A stretch of 64,000 nucleotides of DNA, taken from contig NJPS01000017.1 of assembly GCA_002946415.1 (NCBI GenBank), forward strand, positions 62,001 to 126,000, given 5' to 3'. The notes under the pieces were generated by a model, which worked only from the letters and a program-made list of their open reading frames with translations, searched no databases and was not told the origin of the DNA. A program made the position numbers and the translations under genes. The DNA comes from Rutstroemia sp. NJR-2017a BVV2 (Eukaryota > Ascomycota > Leotiomycetes > Helotiales > Rutstroemiaceae). Of this stretch, positions 13,601-23,919 are shown in pieces (the stretch's first letter is position 1; every line of letters starts with the position of its first letter).

Positions 13601-14201
13601 TGGGTGGTGAGAAGTTTGACCTCACGGTTTATGGCGCGAAAGAGAGTGGTTTAGCTTTCAGTAGCATGTGTACACGCTGGCTAGGATATCCAACATTCCT
13701 TTGAGAAATCATTTATATCTATAGACTTACTCATCTCACTTCACAGATAAAAGTGTAAGTGAGGAGAAGCCACGAGCAAGAAAAACTTCCCCAAGATGAA
13801 CGTAAACGAAGAACCGAGCTATGAAGCGCAAACCAAGATAAATCGCAATACATACAAGTTATAAGTACAATACGAAAGTAAAATGGTATCTATTCTGCAT
13901 ACAAGAAATAAAAAGAATCCACTGCGTACATTTTTACAAGCAGTAGACGAAGAAGAAGCACCAAACTAGAAAGAAAGAAAGAACATATCATATCAACCAG
14001 TCAGGCCCTAAAGCGTGCTAACTGAATCCTGAACTCCTTTCCCCTATCACCAAACTTTTCTCAATGCTGTTTTTGTTCTCCAATCCACTAGAGTCATTCC
14101 TCAATCATTCTATCATCAAACCCATGTCCTTCATCTATCCACCTATCCACCTATCCCCTCAAAATCCTTCAACCCCTCCACCCAACCACCCCTCAACCAC
14201 C
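10657..14201. other. intergenic, no gene supported
   Basis: Only short shadow frames are present. There is a GGTT/GGTC simple repeat near 12880-12913 and a long C-rich tract near 12475-12610. Small minus-strand frames at 11458-11664 and 12615-12854 start with ATG but have no recognisable domain, so I do not call them. The last 600 bases are probably the 3' region of the Ser/Thr-rich gene that follows. Confidence 0.4.
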
Positions 14202-15692
14202 CTACTTCATAAACGGCTCCACTTTCTGCACACCCTTATACAAAATCTTCGCCGTTTCCACCGGAGTTGCTCCACCCGCTGTTGCCGTAGGCGCAGTTGA
14301 GGTTTTCACCGCCGAGGTCGAAGACAAATGAGTTGAAGAAGAAGAAGGTTTCGGCACTACAGACGAAGATGAAAGTTTCGGCACCACGGTCGAGGAGGAA
14401 GGTTTCGGCACAACAGACGCGGCTGAAGTCGGACGAACAGACGCGACCGAAGTCGGATGCACACTAGCCACAGAAGTCGAATGCACGGGCTGTCCTCCTC
14501 CCAAAACCGCAGACCCCGACGCAGTCGCAGTCGCAACAACCTTCGCCCCCGAGCTCGAAAGCCTCACCGCAGTAGCACTTTGCTTTACAGGAACACCACT
14601 AACAGTAACAACCGAAGTAGCCGCACTAGCATCAACAGTTGTATACACTCGTTCTGTGGTCGTGCTGCCGATAATTGTCGTTACAGAGCCAGAGCCAGAA
14701 CCAGACGCTCGGATACCGGACCCTGAAGGGCGGGAGCTGCGGACGGAGGTTCCGGAGGGACGGGAGCTACGGACGCCGGATACAGAGGGGCGGGAGCTGG
14801 CGATGCGTGTTCCAGAGGGACGGAGACTTTGCGAGTTGCTGCGTGTAGCTGAGACTATACCCGAGGAATGAGGGAACGTAGAGGGCGGGGTACTCGTCGC
14901 ATCCGTCGGCGTCGAGCCCGGTAGACCAGTTGGAAAACCACCCAAACTCGTCGTACTCTCCGTGCAAGTCGTATCAATCTCGGAGGCCCCCACAGTCTCT
15001 GTAACCACCGACGCAGAATGCGTCACAAAAGACGTTTGGAACTTCGTTACTGCGCTGGTACTTGTTTGCGGAGCGGGATAGCCGGGGATGGCGATGCCGT
15101 TGGAGATGGTTTCGATGATGATGGCTGTGGCGGTGGTGGTTGAGTCGCGTTTTGCAACGGTGTGTTTGGGGGGGCCCAGGTGCAAGGGGACGAGTTGCTC
15201 AATTGGGGCGTTGGGGGAGAGGGGGAGAGCGGAGATCTGGAAGTTTGGTTTAGTAACGTGGTTTTGGATAGGTGAGTTAGGGGGACCATACAAGGTGAGG
15301 GAGTGCGAGGAGCAGAAGGGCTGCGCATTCTGAGGGTGTGAAACGCATTTTGGGATATCTTCGATGGGAGATGGAGATGGAGATGAGGTGATAGGAAGAT
15401 GATTGTAAGAACGCGATGTGCACGGAGATGTGGAAGTGAAGCTCGAAGAGACTAGCTCTTTACAAAAAGCAATAAGCTCAAGAATCGAAAAGAATGAAAA
15501 AGGAGAGTGATATCTAGAGATAGAGAGTAAGGACCGACTATGAGCAAGCAAGCAACAAAAAAAAGCAGTAGAGAAAAGAAGTTCTGACTTCAAAACGACT
15601 TTCACTGTGAAAAGGAACAACTGCAGAAAGAAGAAAGAAAGTGTGATTTCAAAGAAAGGAGCTACATACATAGATACATACATCCACACCAC
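14202..15692 (-). CDS. Ser/Thr/Pro-rich secreted or wall-associated protein
   Basis: A long open frame (up to 496 residues) with strongly biased composition. After a hydrophobic N-terminus (about residues 10-50, possible signal or anchor) comes a short segment with two cysteines in the setting PKCVSHPQ...PFC, then about 300 residues dominated by Ser, Thr, Ala, Pro and Val. Internal repeats are visible: several RPSG/SSRPSG units, three STSVASV-type units and three VVPKPSSSS-type units. Such mucin-like stretches are heavily O-mannosylated in fungal wall and surface proteins. The C-terminus lacks a clear GPI signal or transmembrane helix. The first 90 residues look less protein-like, so the true start may be spliced; the ATG codons near 15692, 15683 and 15671 are the only in-frame choices without an intron. 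Function is unknown. Confidence 0.55.
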   Translation of the reverse strand: MVWMYVSMYVAPFFEITLSFFFLQLFLFTVKVVLKSELLFSTAFFCCLLAHSRSLLSISRYHSPFSFFSILELIAFCKELVSSSFTSTSPCTSRSYNHLPITSSPSPSPIEDIPKCVSHPQNAQPFCSSHSLTLYGPPNSPIQNHVTKPNFQISALPLSPNAPIEQLVPLHLGPPKHTVAKRDSTTTATAIIIETISNGIAIPGYPAPQTSTSAVTKFQTSFVTHSASVVTETVGASEIDTTCTESTTSLGGFPTGLPGSTPTDATSTPPSTFPHSSGIVSATRSNSQSLRPSGTRIASSRPSVSGVRSSRPSGTSVRSSRPSGSGIRASGSGSGSVTTIIGSTTTERVYTTVDASAATSVVTVSGVPVKQSATAVRLSSSGAKVVATATASGSAVLGGGQPVHSTSVASVHPTSVASVRPTSAASVVPKPSSSTVVPKLSSSSVVPKPSSSSTHLSSTSAVKTSTAPTATAGGATPVETAKILYKGVQKVEPFMK

Positions 15693-16828
15693 CCGACAGA
15701 ATGATTAGATGAAACAATCCAATAGGATCAGAATCAGAATCACATGACATGAAATATTCTGCATAGCATGAACCAAACAACTTCATCTCATCTCTTTTCC
15801 CATTCCATTCCGTTTCAAACTCCCTCACCTCGTTTCTTCCTCTTCCTCTCCACCACCCTACCTCGATCCGATCCTGCATCTCCCAGCCGTCCAATCCCCT
15901 TCCCCAAACCCATCCGTCACTCGTTTAGCGAACGCCACATCAGGGGATGAAACACCCCGTACACCAAACCCCCATCAGCAAACCACGCCCTCTTCACTGC
16001 AAAAAAATTCTTCCCCAGTTTCGTACAATCGCGCGACAGGTTCGAAAACAGTAATATGCCTCTTCATTCGGCCTAATTTAATTTAATTTCCCGCAAATCC
16101 TGCAGACGAATAGGATTTTAGGATAGGATCTGAGGGCTATTTCCGAGCTGACGTGCTGTTTCTTCCTTTTCGTTTCTTTTTGGTGGCTGAGGCATGGCAG
16201 GGCAGAAAGGAGAACGGAGGCCGAGGTTCTTGAAGAAAGAAAAAAAAAACATTATCTTTCAGCTTTAGCTGCTTACTTTTATTGATTCCATATACGTGCG
16301 ATGACCCCAAAAATTTCAATCATTTATCAGGTCTCCCAACCATGAAGATATAATATCGACTGTCGACCGTGTTGTCATCACCATACTCCGGTAACTATTC
16401 ACAGATAAAATACTTTGTAGTTAAGTAAGTAGAATATACATGTATATCTGTATGTGTGTATGTATGTATGTATAATAATCCTCGCCTATGAAGAGCTGTT
16501 TTGGATTCTCAAGCCAACAATATCTCTATCCAATCCATCCCAATCAATCCATACCAGGACAAAGTAGAATATCCAGAACAGAATAAACCCAACACAGCAT
16601 CTCATCTCACCATCCAAAACCTCAACCCCCCCTTACCCTATCCAACCCAACCCAACCCAACGCCTTCAAACATCCGCAATTCCATATCCAATTCTCTAAC
16701 GCAAAAACAAGACTCATATCATATGCTATGCGAGTATCTTTCCCTAACGCCATTCCTTTACCCAACTCAAAACAAAAGAAACAATGAGCCCCAAGAAGTA
16801 TTAGACATATATGTAATAAGGCATATAT
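15693..16828. other. intergenic between two minus-strand genes
   Basis: Promoter side of the Ser/Thr-rich gene and 3' side of the transporter. It contains a GTAT microsatellite near 16452-16470 and C-rich, A-rich tracts that open spurious frames. Confidence 0.4.
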
Positions 16829-18865
16829 CTACAAACCCACAACCTCCTCATCCACCAGCACATCCGGATCATTTCCGATTTCTCTCGACTGTGGACGGTC
16901 TTCGTTGGGGTCCTCGATTGAGACTGGGAGGGGTGTTAGCTGATGAGGTCTGGCTGTATGAATGTGTGCATATGAAAAGGTAAGGGAAGGGAAGTGAAGG
17001 GAAGTGAAGGGAAGTGAAGGGAAGTGAAGGGAAGTGAAGGGAAGTGAAGGGAAGTGAAGGGAAGTGAAGGGAAGGAAAGGAAGGCAAGCAAAGGGAAAGG
17101 TAAGGCAAGAAAGAAACAAACATACCATTCGGCCTAATAAACCAACTCAACGTAAACGCCAACACAAAACAGCTCGTCAATACCACAAACACCGTCTGCC
17201 GAAACGTCCCCACCGTTAACGCATAAATCAGATTAAAAACCGTCGGACACACCACTCTCGCCAGCGCATGCAACAGACCCGTCGCACCCAGCAACTGCCC
17301 CACATGATCCCTCGGCACATGTTTTGTCAACGCGGACTGCAGCGTCGGGGAACCCACTCCTCCCATCGAAGCCAGTACGCCCGCACACACGAAAAGATAG
17401 CCTTTGCGCGCGAGGGTGAAGCCTAGGAAGCCGGCGACTTCTAAGAGAACGGAGGTGCGGATAACGGCCAGATCGATGGAGTCCGCGCCGACGTTTCGCT
17501 CGGGGGGAAGCGCGACGCCGGATTCCCTGCGCTGGCGAGCGCGCGGGCGTGTCCGCAGTATGTAGTTGAAGAGGGGAAGGAGGCCGACAAGCGCGAAGAC
17601 GCGGGCGATGTTCACGGTGGAGATATAGAACGCGGTGTCGGCGGTGTCCCAGCTGAATTGGAAACCGGAGTAGTAGATGACGACGGTCATGGCGCCGATG
17701 CCGACGCCGAAGATGATGGTGTCGACTGTTGCGAGGAGGATGAGGTTTGTGCGGACGTGGGTGCTGGCTTCTGTTTTGGATGGCCACAGGATTTTGAGGG
17801 GAGCGAGAGGATTGGATCGCGTTAGTGCCCGGAGCCAGGTTTGGCCGGTGGCGTGGAGAGTTTCGGCGGTGTATTTCTCCCGGGCGAGGACTTGACGCTT
17901 TTCGGTGAGAGATTCGGGGACTATGAAGACTAGGAAGGCGATGAAGAAGGCGTGGATTCCGAGCGCAACGTAGAATACCATTACTAGGTCATCGCTTAGT
18001 TTAAGGATAGCTGCTGCCATCAGCGGTCCTATGGCGATACCCCCGAAGAGACATGCGTGGAAATAGGCGAACGATACAGCTCTCTTCGAGGGCGGAGTGC
18101 AATCCGCAGCATAGGCATGAGTGAGGGCCATCCCCGCAGTGAAAGAACCACACAATCCATCAAACACCGCACCAGCAAGTAACCATTGATACGGCACCAT
18201 ATCCGGGACCTTGCCCGCCAAAATGGTAATGATTTCCGTCAACAAGCCTCCCACACTCGTGATAACCAAAAGCCGTGTCCTACCATAGCGATCCGACCAA
18301 GCGCCTAGCTTTGGCGACATTATAGCACTCAGGATCCCGGTTATGATGGTGATGTACATGACGAACTTCGTAACTAGAGATTGGACTTCGGGAATGCGAC
18401 ATTGTGGGTTTTCGGAGCCGAGGATCACAGGTGTGAAGAGGAATTCCGGATCTTGAGCGGATCTTTCTGCAAGGTACGAGCGGCAGACGAGAGCGAGGAT
18501 TAGGTTGAGCTTGGGCACGACGATACCACCAACGGCGAGGGCGAATAAGAAGAAAGGTACGAGAAGCCAGTAGACCTGAGAGAGGGCAAAGTCAGCATGT
18601 GCTACAATTTATCGCAGATGGGTGAACATACCGAAGGTTTATGCCACCAAGTCAACCCCTCGAAATCCGCATGTCCTTCCCATACTGGCTCTTCACTGCC
18701 TCCGTCGTCATTTCTCGAGGATGTAGCATCATTCCCCAGCAATGGCGATACTTCAGACGTAGTCCCCGACTTATAACCCCTCGCATGATTCCTCAAAGCC
18801 TCCCTCGCGCCCCAGTATTTCTGCCCCCCTTCATCCCTTCCCTGCCCCGCAGATCCGTAGTCCAT
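16829..18865 (-). CDS. MFS transporter (DHA/Tet-type drug:proton antiporter-like)
   Basis: Model: exons 18865-18632, 18575-17126 and 16953-16829, 602 residues, with both introns in consistent phase (0 and 1). A hydrophilic N-terminal tail of about 75 residues precedes about 12 predicted membrane helices split by a central loop. Helix 2-3 carries the MFS signature SDRYGRTR, preceded by a conserved MSPKLGAW segment, and helix 5 carries FGGIAIGPL. These features point to the tetracycline/multidrug branch of the family, which exports small molecules across the plasma or vacuolar membrane; the substrate cannot be told. Intron 2 contains a 10-base minisatellite, and the downstream exon encodes a short acidic tail (EDPNEDRPQ...VVGL). 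An alternative acceptor (CCCAG) would also keep phase and shorten the tail by nine residues. Confidence 0.85.
16983..17090. repeat. 10-bp minisatellite inside the transporter's last intron
   Basis: Eight perfect tandem copies of gaagtgaagg occupy 16991-17070, with degraded copies on both sides. On the transporter strand this is a pyrimidine tract (CCTTCACTTC) lying between donor 17125 and the acceptor near 16954. Ten bases is not a multiple of three, so three units give a ten-residue repeat in every open frame. Confidence 0.92.
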
Positions 18866-20038
18866 TGCTGTTGTCTGCTGACTGGTGTGGTGTGGTGGGA
18901 AAGTATAAACAAGTTCGTCTGTCGCATTCGAGAAACACCTCGGTCGGATAAGCGCGAGACGGTACTGTATGTACACTCTAGGTACCAAGTCGTGCTCTTG
19001 GCGCCGGGCTCTTGATTTAGCTTTAGTATTACAGAGAGAAAAGGGAAAAGGAAGAAAAGAACAATATTACAGGAATGGGGCAGGAAGATTAATTATGGTT
19101 GTCGGATCAGGTAGCGTAGGTATTGGTAGGTAGACGGCAAGTCCAAGCTTGTTATCAGAATTCCAGCTTTTGCCCAGATAGGAATCTCCTCTCCAACCTT
19201 ACAAGCTTGACTTTGTACCAAGAAGTGGACGAGCGCATCAATTTCCAGTCGCGGGATTGGCATAACCTTACATGTCTCCCACGGACATGGCCCACGTATG
19301 CGCAGATAAAGTAGGATAAGACGTGAGCACTGAGAAAGACTCCAATCAACAGCTTTACTCCAAAAGCATTACGACAGTGGATTTCAACGTTTGCACTCTC
19401 AACGTATCAGAGCGTGCTGAGTGTGTAGCTGACGGTAGCGAGGAAGTTTCTCTTGTTTCGAAGTATTGGAATTGATGCGGATTGATAATCGAAGAGCAGG
19501 GATAACACAAAAAGATGCTGATCTGATAACCTTGGTGTGTGAACCGCCGGATAGCGGACGAACTTCATGTCCTGGACTCCTAGTCCTCATACTGTAATAC
19601 AAAGTACGTACTTGCTTACCGGTGCCTGGCACGCCTGGACGGCCACGGTAGACGGACACAAAACCGTGGAACTGGTACTGGGACTGGCACTTTTACATGA
19701 CAACTGGGATTTTTGGCAGACCTTTGCACCTTTACTGTGTACCCGTCCCCCCACCAGCTCATCCAAAATGGTGACGTTATTCATCTGCACGTATCGAGAT
19801 CCTTAGCTGCATATTGCTGCTTACCTTGTCTGACGCCAACCAACACAATCACATCGGCCTTCGGATCAGGTACGTAACCGAGATCCAATCATCGGCTTTT
19901 ATAATTTTGCTGCGATTCGCTTTACGATGCCCCAGTGGCCCCCACGCTGCTCAAGGTCTTTTTATAACTTCGAGAATTTTATAATACAGCGTTCATAACT
20001 TCCCTAATTACCCCTTTTCTTTCGCTCCCCGCCTGACC
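18866..20038. other. intergenic: MFS promoter side and HEM15 3' side
   Basis: No supportable gene. Short frames on both strands lack domains. The 18866-19100 stretch is the likely promoter and leader of the transporter. Confidence 0.4.
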
Positions 20039-21435
20039 TCATACAGCGTAAGCCTCTTCAGGGCCAGCAAAGAACTTCTTACTCTCGGCGCATCTTTCGC
20101 TCTTACATCCAGGACATCTCAATCCCATCTGCTTACTGCAAGCAACCCCGCTATCTATGTGAGCCTTAGCAATATCAGCCAAGGCTTGAATAAATATAGG
20201 CGACCCGTTCAAACTCTCTGATCTCTTGATAGTGTCTGGATGACCCGATTCTCCAATAACTTCTTGATCCAGTTCGTACAAAGTCTCAATGTGATCAGAG
20301 GTGAAGGCAACTGGAATTAGGATGAGATTCGTTTGACCCTTCTTGACGTATTCCTCGACTGTGTCGCTGGTTTGAGCTCCCAGCCAAGCACTAGGTCCGA
20401 CTTGTGATTGCCAGCAGAGTCTGTACGGGTGAGAGAAGTTGAGTCGTTGCATGACAGCATAGACCGTAGCTGCGACTTCAGCTGGATATGGATCACCTAA
20501 TGAAGATTAGCAAGGCGGGTCCTGTATTCTGCTTTGTAGTTCGTACCTCTGTTTACCACGGACATTGGTAAACTATGTGCTGAGAAGAGTAACACAACAT
20601 CCTTTCTTTGCGCCTCCGTGTACGTCGCAAGTGTATCTTCGATGTTCCTCGCAATTGCTTCTGTCAGCCCTGGGTGTACTGGCCATCGGTCGATAACACT
20701 CCAATCAATTGTCCCATCACTTCCATTGACTTTGCTGCCCGCTGTCTTTCCCTCAAGTCTTTGTCTCCATTTCCATAACTCGTTCAAGCTACTTCCGGTG
20801 GTCGAGCAACTGTACTGAGGATACTGTGTGAATGCGACAGCTCTTCCACCCTTTCCACCTCCAAAGCCATCCTCCAACAATCGATTATACATTTCTTCCG
20901 TTAAAGGATTGGCATATCTGAAGGCGACGTAAGGTTTGTGTGGTGCTGTTTCAGGCGACATCTTGTCCAATAACTTGCACATTTCCTCCGCCTGGTATTC
21001 TGACCATTTTCGAATCGGAGAACCGCCACCAATTGCTGCATATTGCTTTTGAATCTTTGGAGTTCGGCGCTTCGAAATCAAAGGACCAAGGTAATTCTGG
21101 AACGGTCCAAGAGGAATCAAGTCGGCATCTGCCTACAAATCGAGCTGTTAACAACTGTGTGCCATGGCGGGGTAAAAGATGCATACAAACAACCTGCTCA
21201 AGAAGTCTCCAACTTGATCAGTAGATGACGGACCACCCATATTCATCAACACCATAGCAGTAGGCCCTCTACGACCCGTCGCATCTTGCGTCACAGGAGG
21301 TACCGGAGTTGCGAAATTCCTCGATTGATCCGCGCCGCCTCTTTGTACCAATATAGCATTTGTGAGTCGGGAAATAGTAGCTTGTGAAGCTCTCTTGGTG
21401 AGGTTTCCCACCGCAACTGGATTCCGTAGAGACAT
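20039..21435 (-). CDS. HEM15: ferrochelatase, mitochondrial, [2Fe-2S] type
   Basis: Terminal enzyme of haem synthesis: it inserts Fe2+ into protoporphyrin IX on the matrix face of the inner mitochondrial membrane. Exons 21435-21187, 21132-20547 and 20496-20039 give 430 residues, normal for the family. The N-terminus (about 50 residues) is basic and Ser/Thr-rich like a mitochondrial presequence. The core begins at AMVLMNMGGPS. The signature LLFSAHSLP holds the catalytic His. The cysteines expected for the [2Fe-2S] cluster are all visible: one in QYSCSTTGSS and three in the C-terminal CPGCKSERC, matching the animal and fission-yeast arrangement and unlike budding yeast, which lacks the cluster. 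Introns are in phases 0 and 1 with good borders. It is head to head with KU70, 438 bases between starts. Confidence 0.97.
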
Positions 21436-21873
21436 ATTTCGATATTATATATACAAGGACAAAAGCTGAGAATTTCACCACAGTAGAATTGTTGCGAAAT
21501 TGACTTCCTAACGAAAATGTGCGGCGGAGGGGACAACTTTCATAACAGCTCCGACTTCTCCAGAAAATCTAACAAGGATCTCAATTCTGCGATGAACGGG
21601 GCTTACATTAAAATGCCGATGTAGCAAGCCAATCGACGTTCATAGATTTGGAATGAGCTGTCATGTGATCACGTACCTTGACGTCTGCCTTTCGACTCCG
21701 CTTTCGCGATGCGACGCGTCTGCCTGATCAGATGTTCTCTTTGTGCGTATGAGTAGAATTTATTCCGCTCTTCAAAGAGTTTGTCAAATGTAGTCGCATC
21801 TACATCCTCATCAGTCGCATACATCTTCATCAATTGCATACATCTTCACTGAATCTTACGACAAGCATCAATT
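21436..21873. promoter_or_regulatory. bidirectional promoter region HEM15/KU70
   Basis: A 438-base spacer between two divergent start codons, presumably holding both promoters and leaders. It contains several TCATC/CATCTTC repeats near 21800-21850 in the KU70 leader. No binding site can be assigned with certainty. Confidence 0.5.
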
Positions 21874-23919
21874 ATGGCAGACTCCGAACCTTGGAAGAAA
21901 GAAGAAGAAGAGGAGGAGGAAGACGTTGATGAAGTTGTAAGATAATGCCATCTTCCTCCACAATGGGCATTTCCTAATTTCCCACAGGATTATCGAACAC
22001 AGAAAGATGCCGTTCTCTTCGTCATCGATATCAGCGAATCAATGCTTACAGCCCCTCCACCATCCGATTCAAAGAAAGCAGATACCGACAGTCCAGCACT
22101 TGCTGCTCTCAAATGCGCATACACAATCATGCAACAGCGCATCATCTCCAATCCCAAAGACATGATGGGAGTGATGTTATACGGCACTGAAGAAACGAAA
22201 TTGAAGGACCAGACAGGATTAGACACTTCTGTCTATCCGCATTGCTATCTCCTCACGGATCTTGATGTCCCTTCTGCCGAAGATGTCAAGACGCTAAAAG
22301 CAATTGTGGAAGACGAAGAAGAAGCGGAGAAAATATTGGTGCCGACTAGTGAAGCTTTGAATATGAATAATCTTTTGTTTTGCGCCAATCAGATCTTCAC
22401 AACCAGGGCGCCGAACTTTGGTTCGAGAAGACTGTTTATCATTACGGATAAGGACGATCCTCATTCTGGGGACAAAGAAGTGCGATCTCTAGCTGCCGTC
22501 AGAGCGAAGGATCTCTATGATATTGGTGTTATCATCGAACTGTTTCCCATTTCGAGACCAGAGCATGAGTTCGATCGCACGAAATTCTATGATGTGAGTG
22601 TTAATCCACGTGCAGAATCTGGATTTCACTAATCGTATCAGGACATTATTTACCGCGATCCTCTTGCTGAAGATGAGCCTAGTGCTGGCCCAGCAAACCT
22701 CAAAACCGGCGGCGATGGGTTGTCTTTACTGAACAATCTCGTCCAAGATGTCAATTCCAAGCAAGTCGCCAAGCGCTCCTTATTCTCCAATCTCCCCTTC
22801 GAGATCGGTCCAGGTTTCAAGATCTCTGTCAATGGATACAACATTCTCCAGAGACAAGCCCCCGCAAGGAGTACCTACGTCTGGATGGACGGCGAAGTCG
22901 CTCAAATCCCCGTCGGTGAAACCGCCCAAATGGCCGACGACACCGCGCGCATCGTCGAAAAAGTCGAAATCCGAAAAGCCTACAAATTCGGGGGCACGCA
23001 AATAACCTTCACCCCTGAAGAGCAAAAAGAGCTGAAGAACTTTGGCCCCCCTGGTCTCAAAATCATCGGCTTCAAACCCCAATCCATGCTCCCGCATTGG
23101 GCCTCCGTCAAAAAATCCACGTTCATCTACCCCTCCGAAATCGACTACATCGGCTCCACCCGCGTCTTCTCCGCGCTGTGGGGAAAACTCCTCAAAGATG
23201 AAAAAATGGGTCTTGGATGGTTCATACCCCGTAAAAATGCATCCCCTTCTATCGTGGCTATTCTCCCCTCGGAGGAAAAACTCGATCCCGCTAGCGGCCA
23301 GCAGATCTTCCCCGCAGGCCTGTGGCTGTATCCTCTCCCCTTCGCAGACGACATCCGGCATCCGCCTCCAGGACTGGCTCCGCTGGTTGCATCCGATGCG
23401 CTGATCAATTCCATGCGCCATGTAATCCAGCAACTTCAGCTCCCCGGCGCTGCGTACAATCCCCGCAAATACCCAAACCCGGCACTGCAGTGGCATTACC
23501 GGATCCTGCAGGCCATGGCCCTGGAAGAGGACGTCCCGGAGAAACCGGACGATAAATCGGTGCCGAAGTATAGGCAGATTGAGAAGGTGGCGGGGAGTTA
23601 TGTGCATGAGTGGGGGAAGGTGTTGCACGGGGAGTTTGAGAAGGTGGTGGGTGCGAAGGGGGTGAAGAGAGAGGTGGAGGATGAGGGGGAGGGAGTGGGG
23701 GAGCAGAAACAGAAGAAGAGGAAGGTGTTGGTGAAGAGTTTGGTGAAGAAGTTGGTGGATATGGAGAGGGAGGAGGTTAAGGGGTTGCTGGGGACGGGGG
23801 GGTTGGAGAAGTTTAAGGTGACGGAGTTGAAGGAGTTTTTACTGGGGAAGGGGTTGAGTGGGAGTGGTAAGAAGGCGGATTTGATGGAGAGGGTGGAGGA
23901 GTGGGTTGAGGAGAGGTAG
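21874..23919 (+). CDS. KU70: Ku70, DNA end-binding subunit of the Ku heterodimer
   Basis: With Ku80 it forms the ring that binds double-strand DNA ends, starts non-homologous end joining and protects telomeres in the nucleus. Exons 21874-21936, 21988-22593 and 22642-23919 give 648 residues, the usual length. Residues 1-22 are very acidic. The von Willebrand A-like N-terminal domain starts at [13 protein letters not shown] and includes [13 protein letters not shown]. The central Ku beta-barrel carries [15 protein letters not shown] and the family block [13 protein letters not shown] basic linker (KQKKRK, a likely nuclear signal) leads to a C-terminal SAP-type DNA-binding motif near residues 610-645 ([27 protein letters not shown] spacing). 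Introns are phase 0 with canonical ends. Codon use becomes GTG/GGG-rich in the last 300 bases. Confidence 0.97.

Noticed and set aside
16501..16983. Plus-strand 160-residue frame
   Set aside because: Pro/Asn/Gln low complexity, opposite the 3' end of the transporter; a composition artefact.
17233..17787. Minus-strand Arg/His-rich frame of 184 residues
   Set aside because: Lies wholly inside the MFS coding exon in another frame; an out-of-frame shadow.
22780..23628. Minus-strand 282-residue frame
   Set aside because: Antisense shadow of the KU70 third exon, created by its GC-rich codon use.
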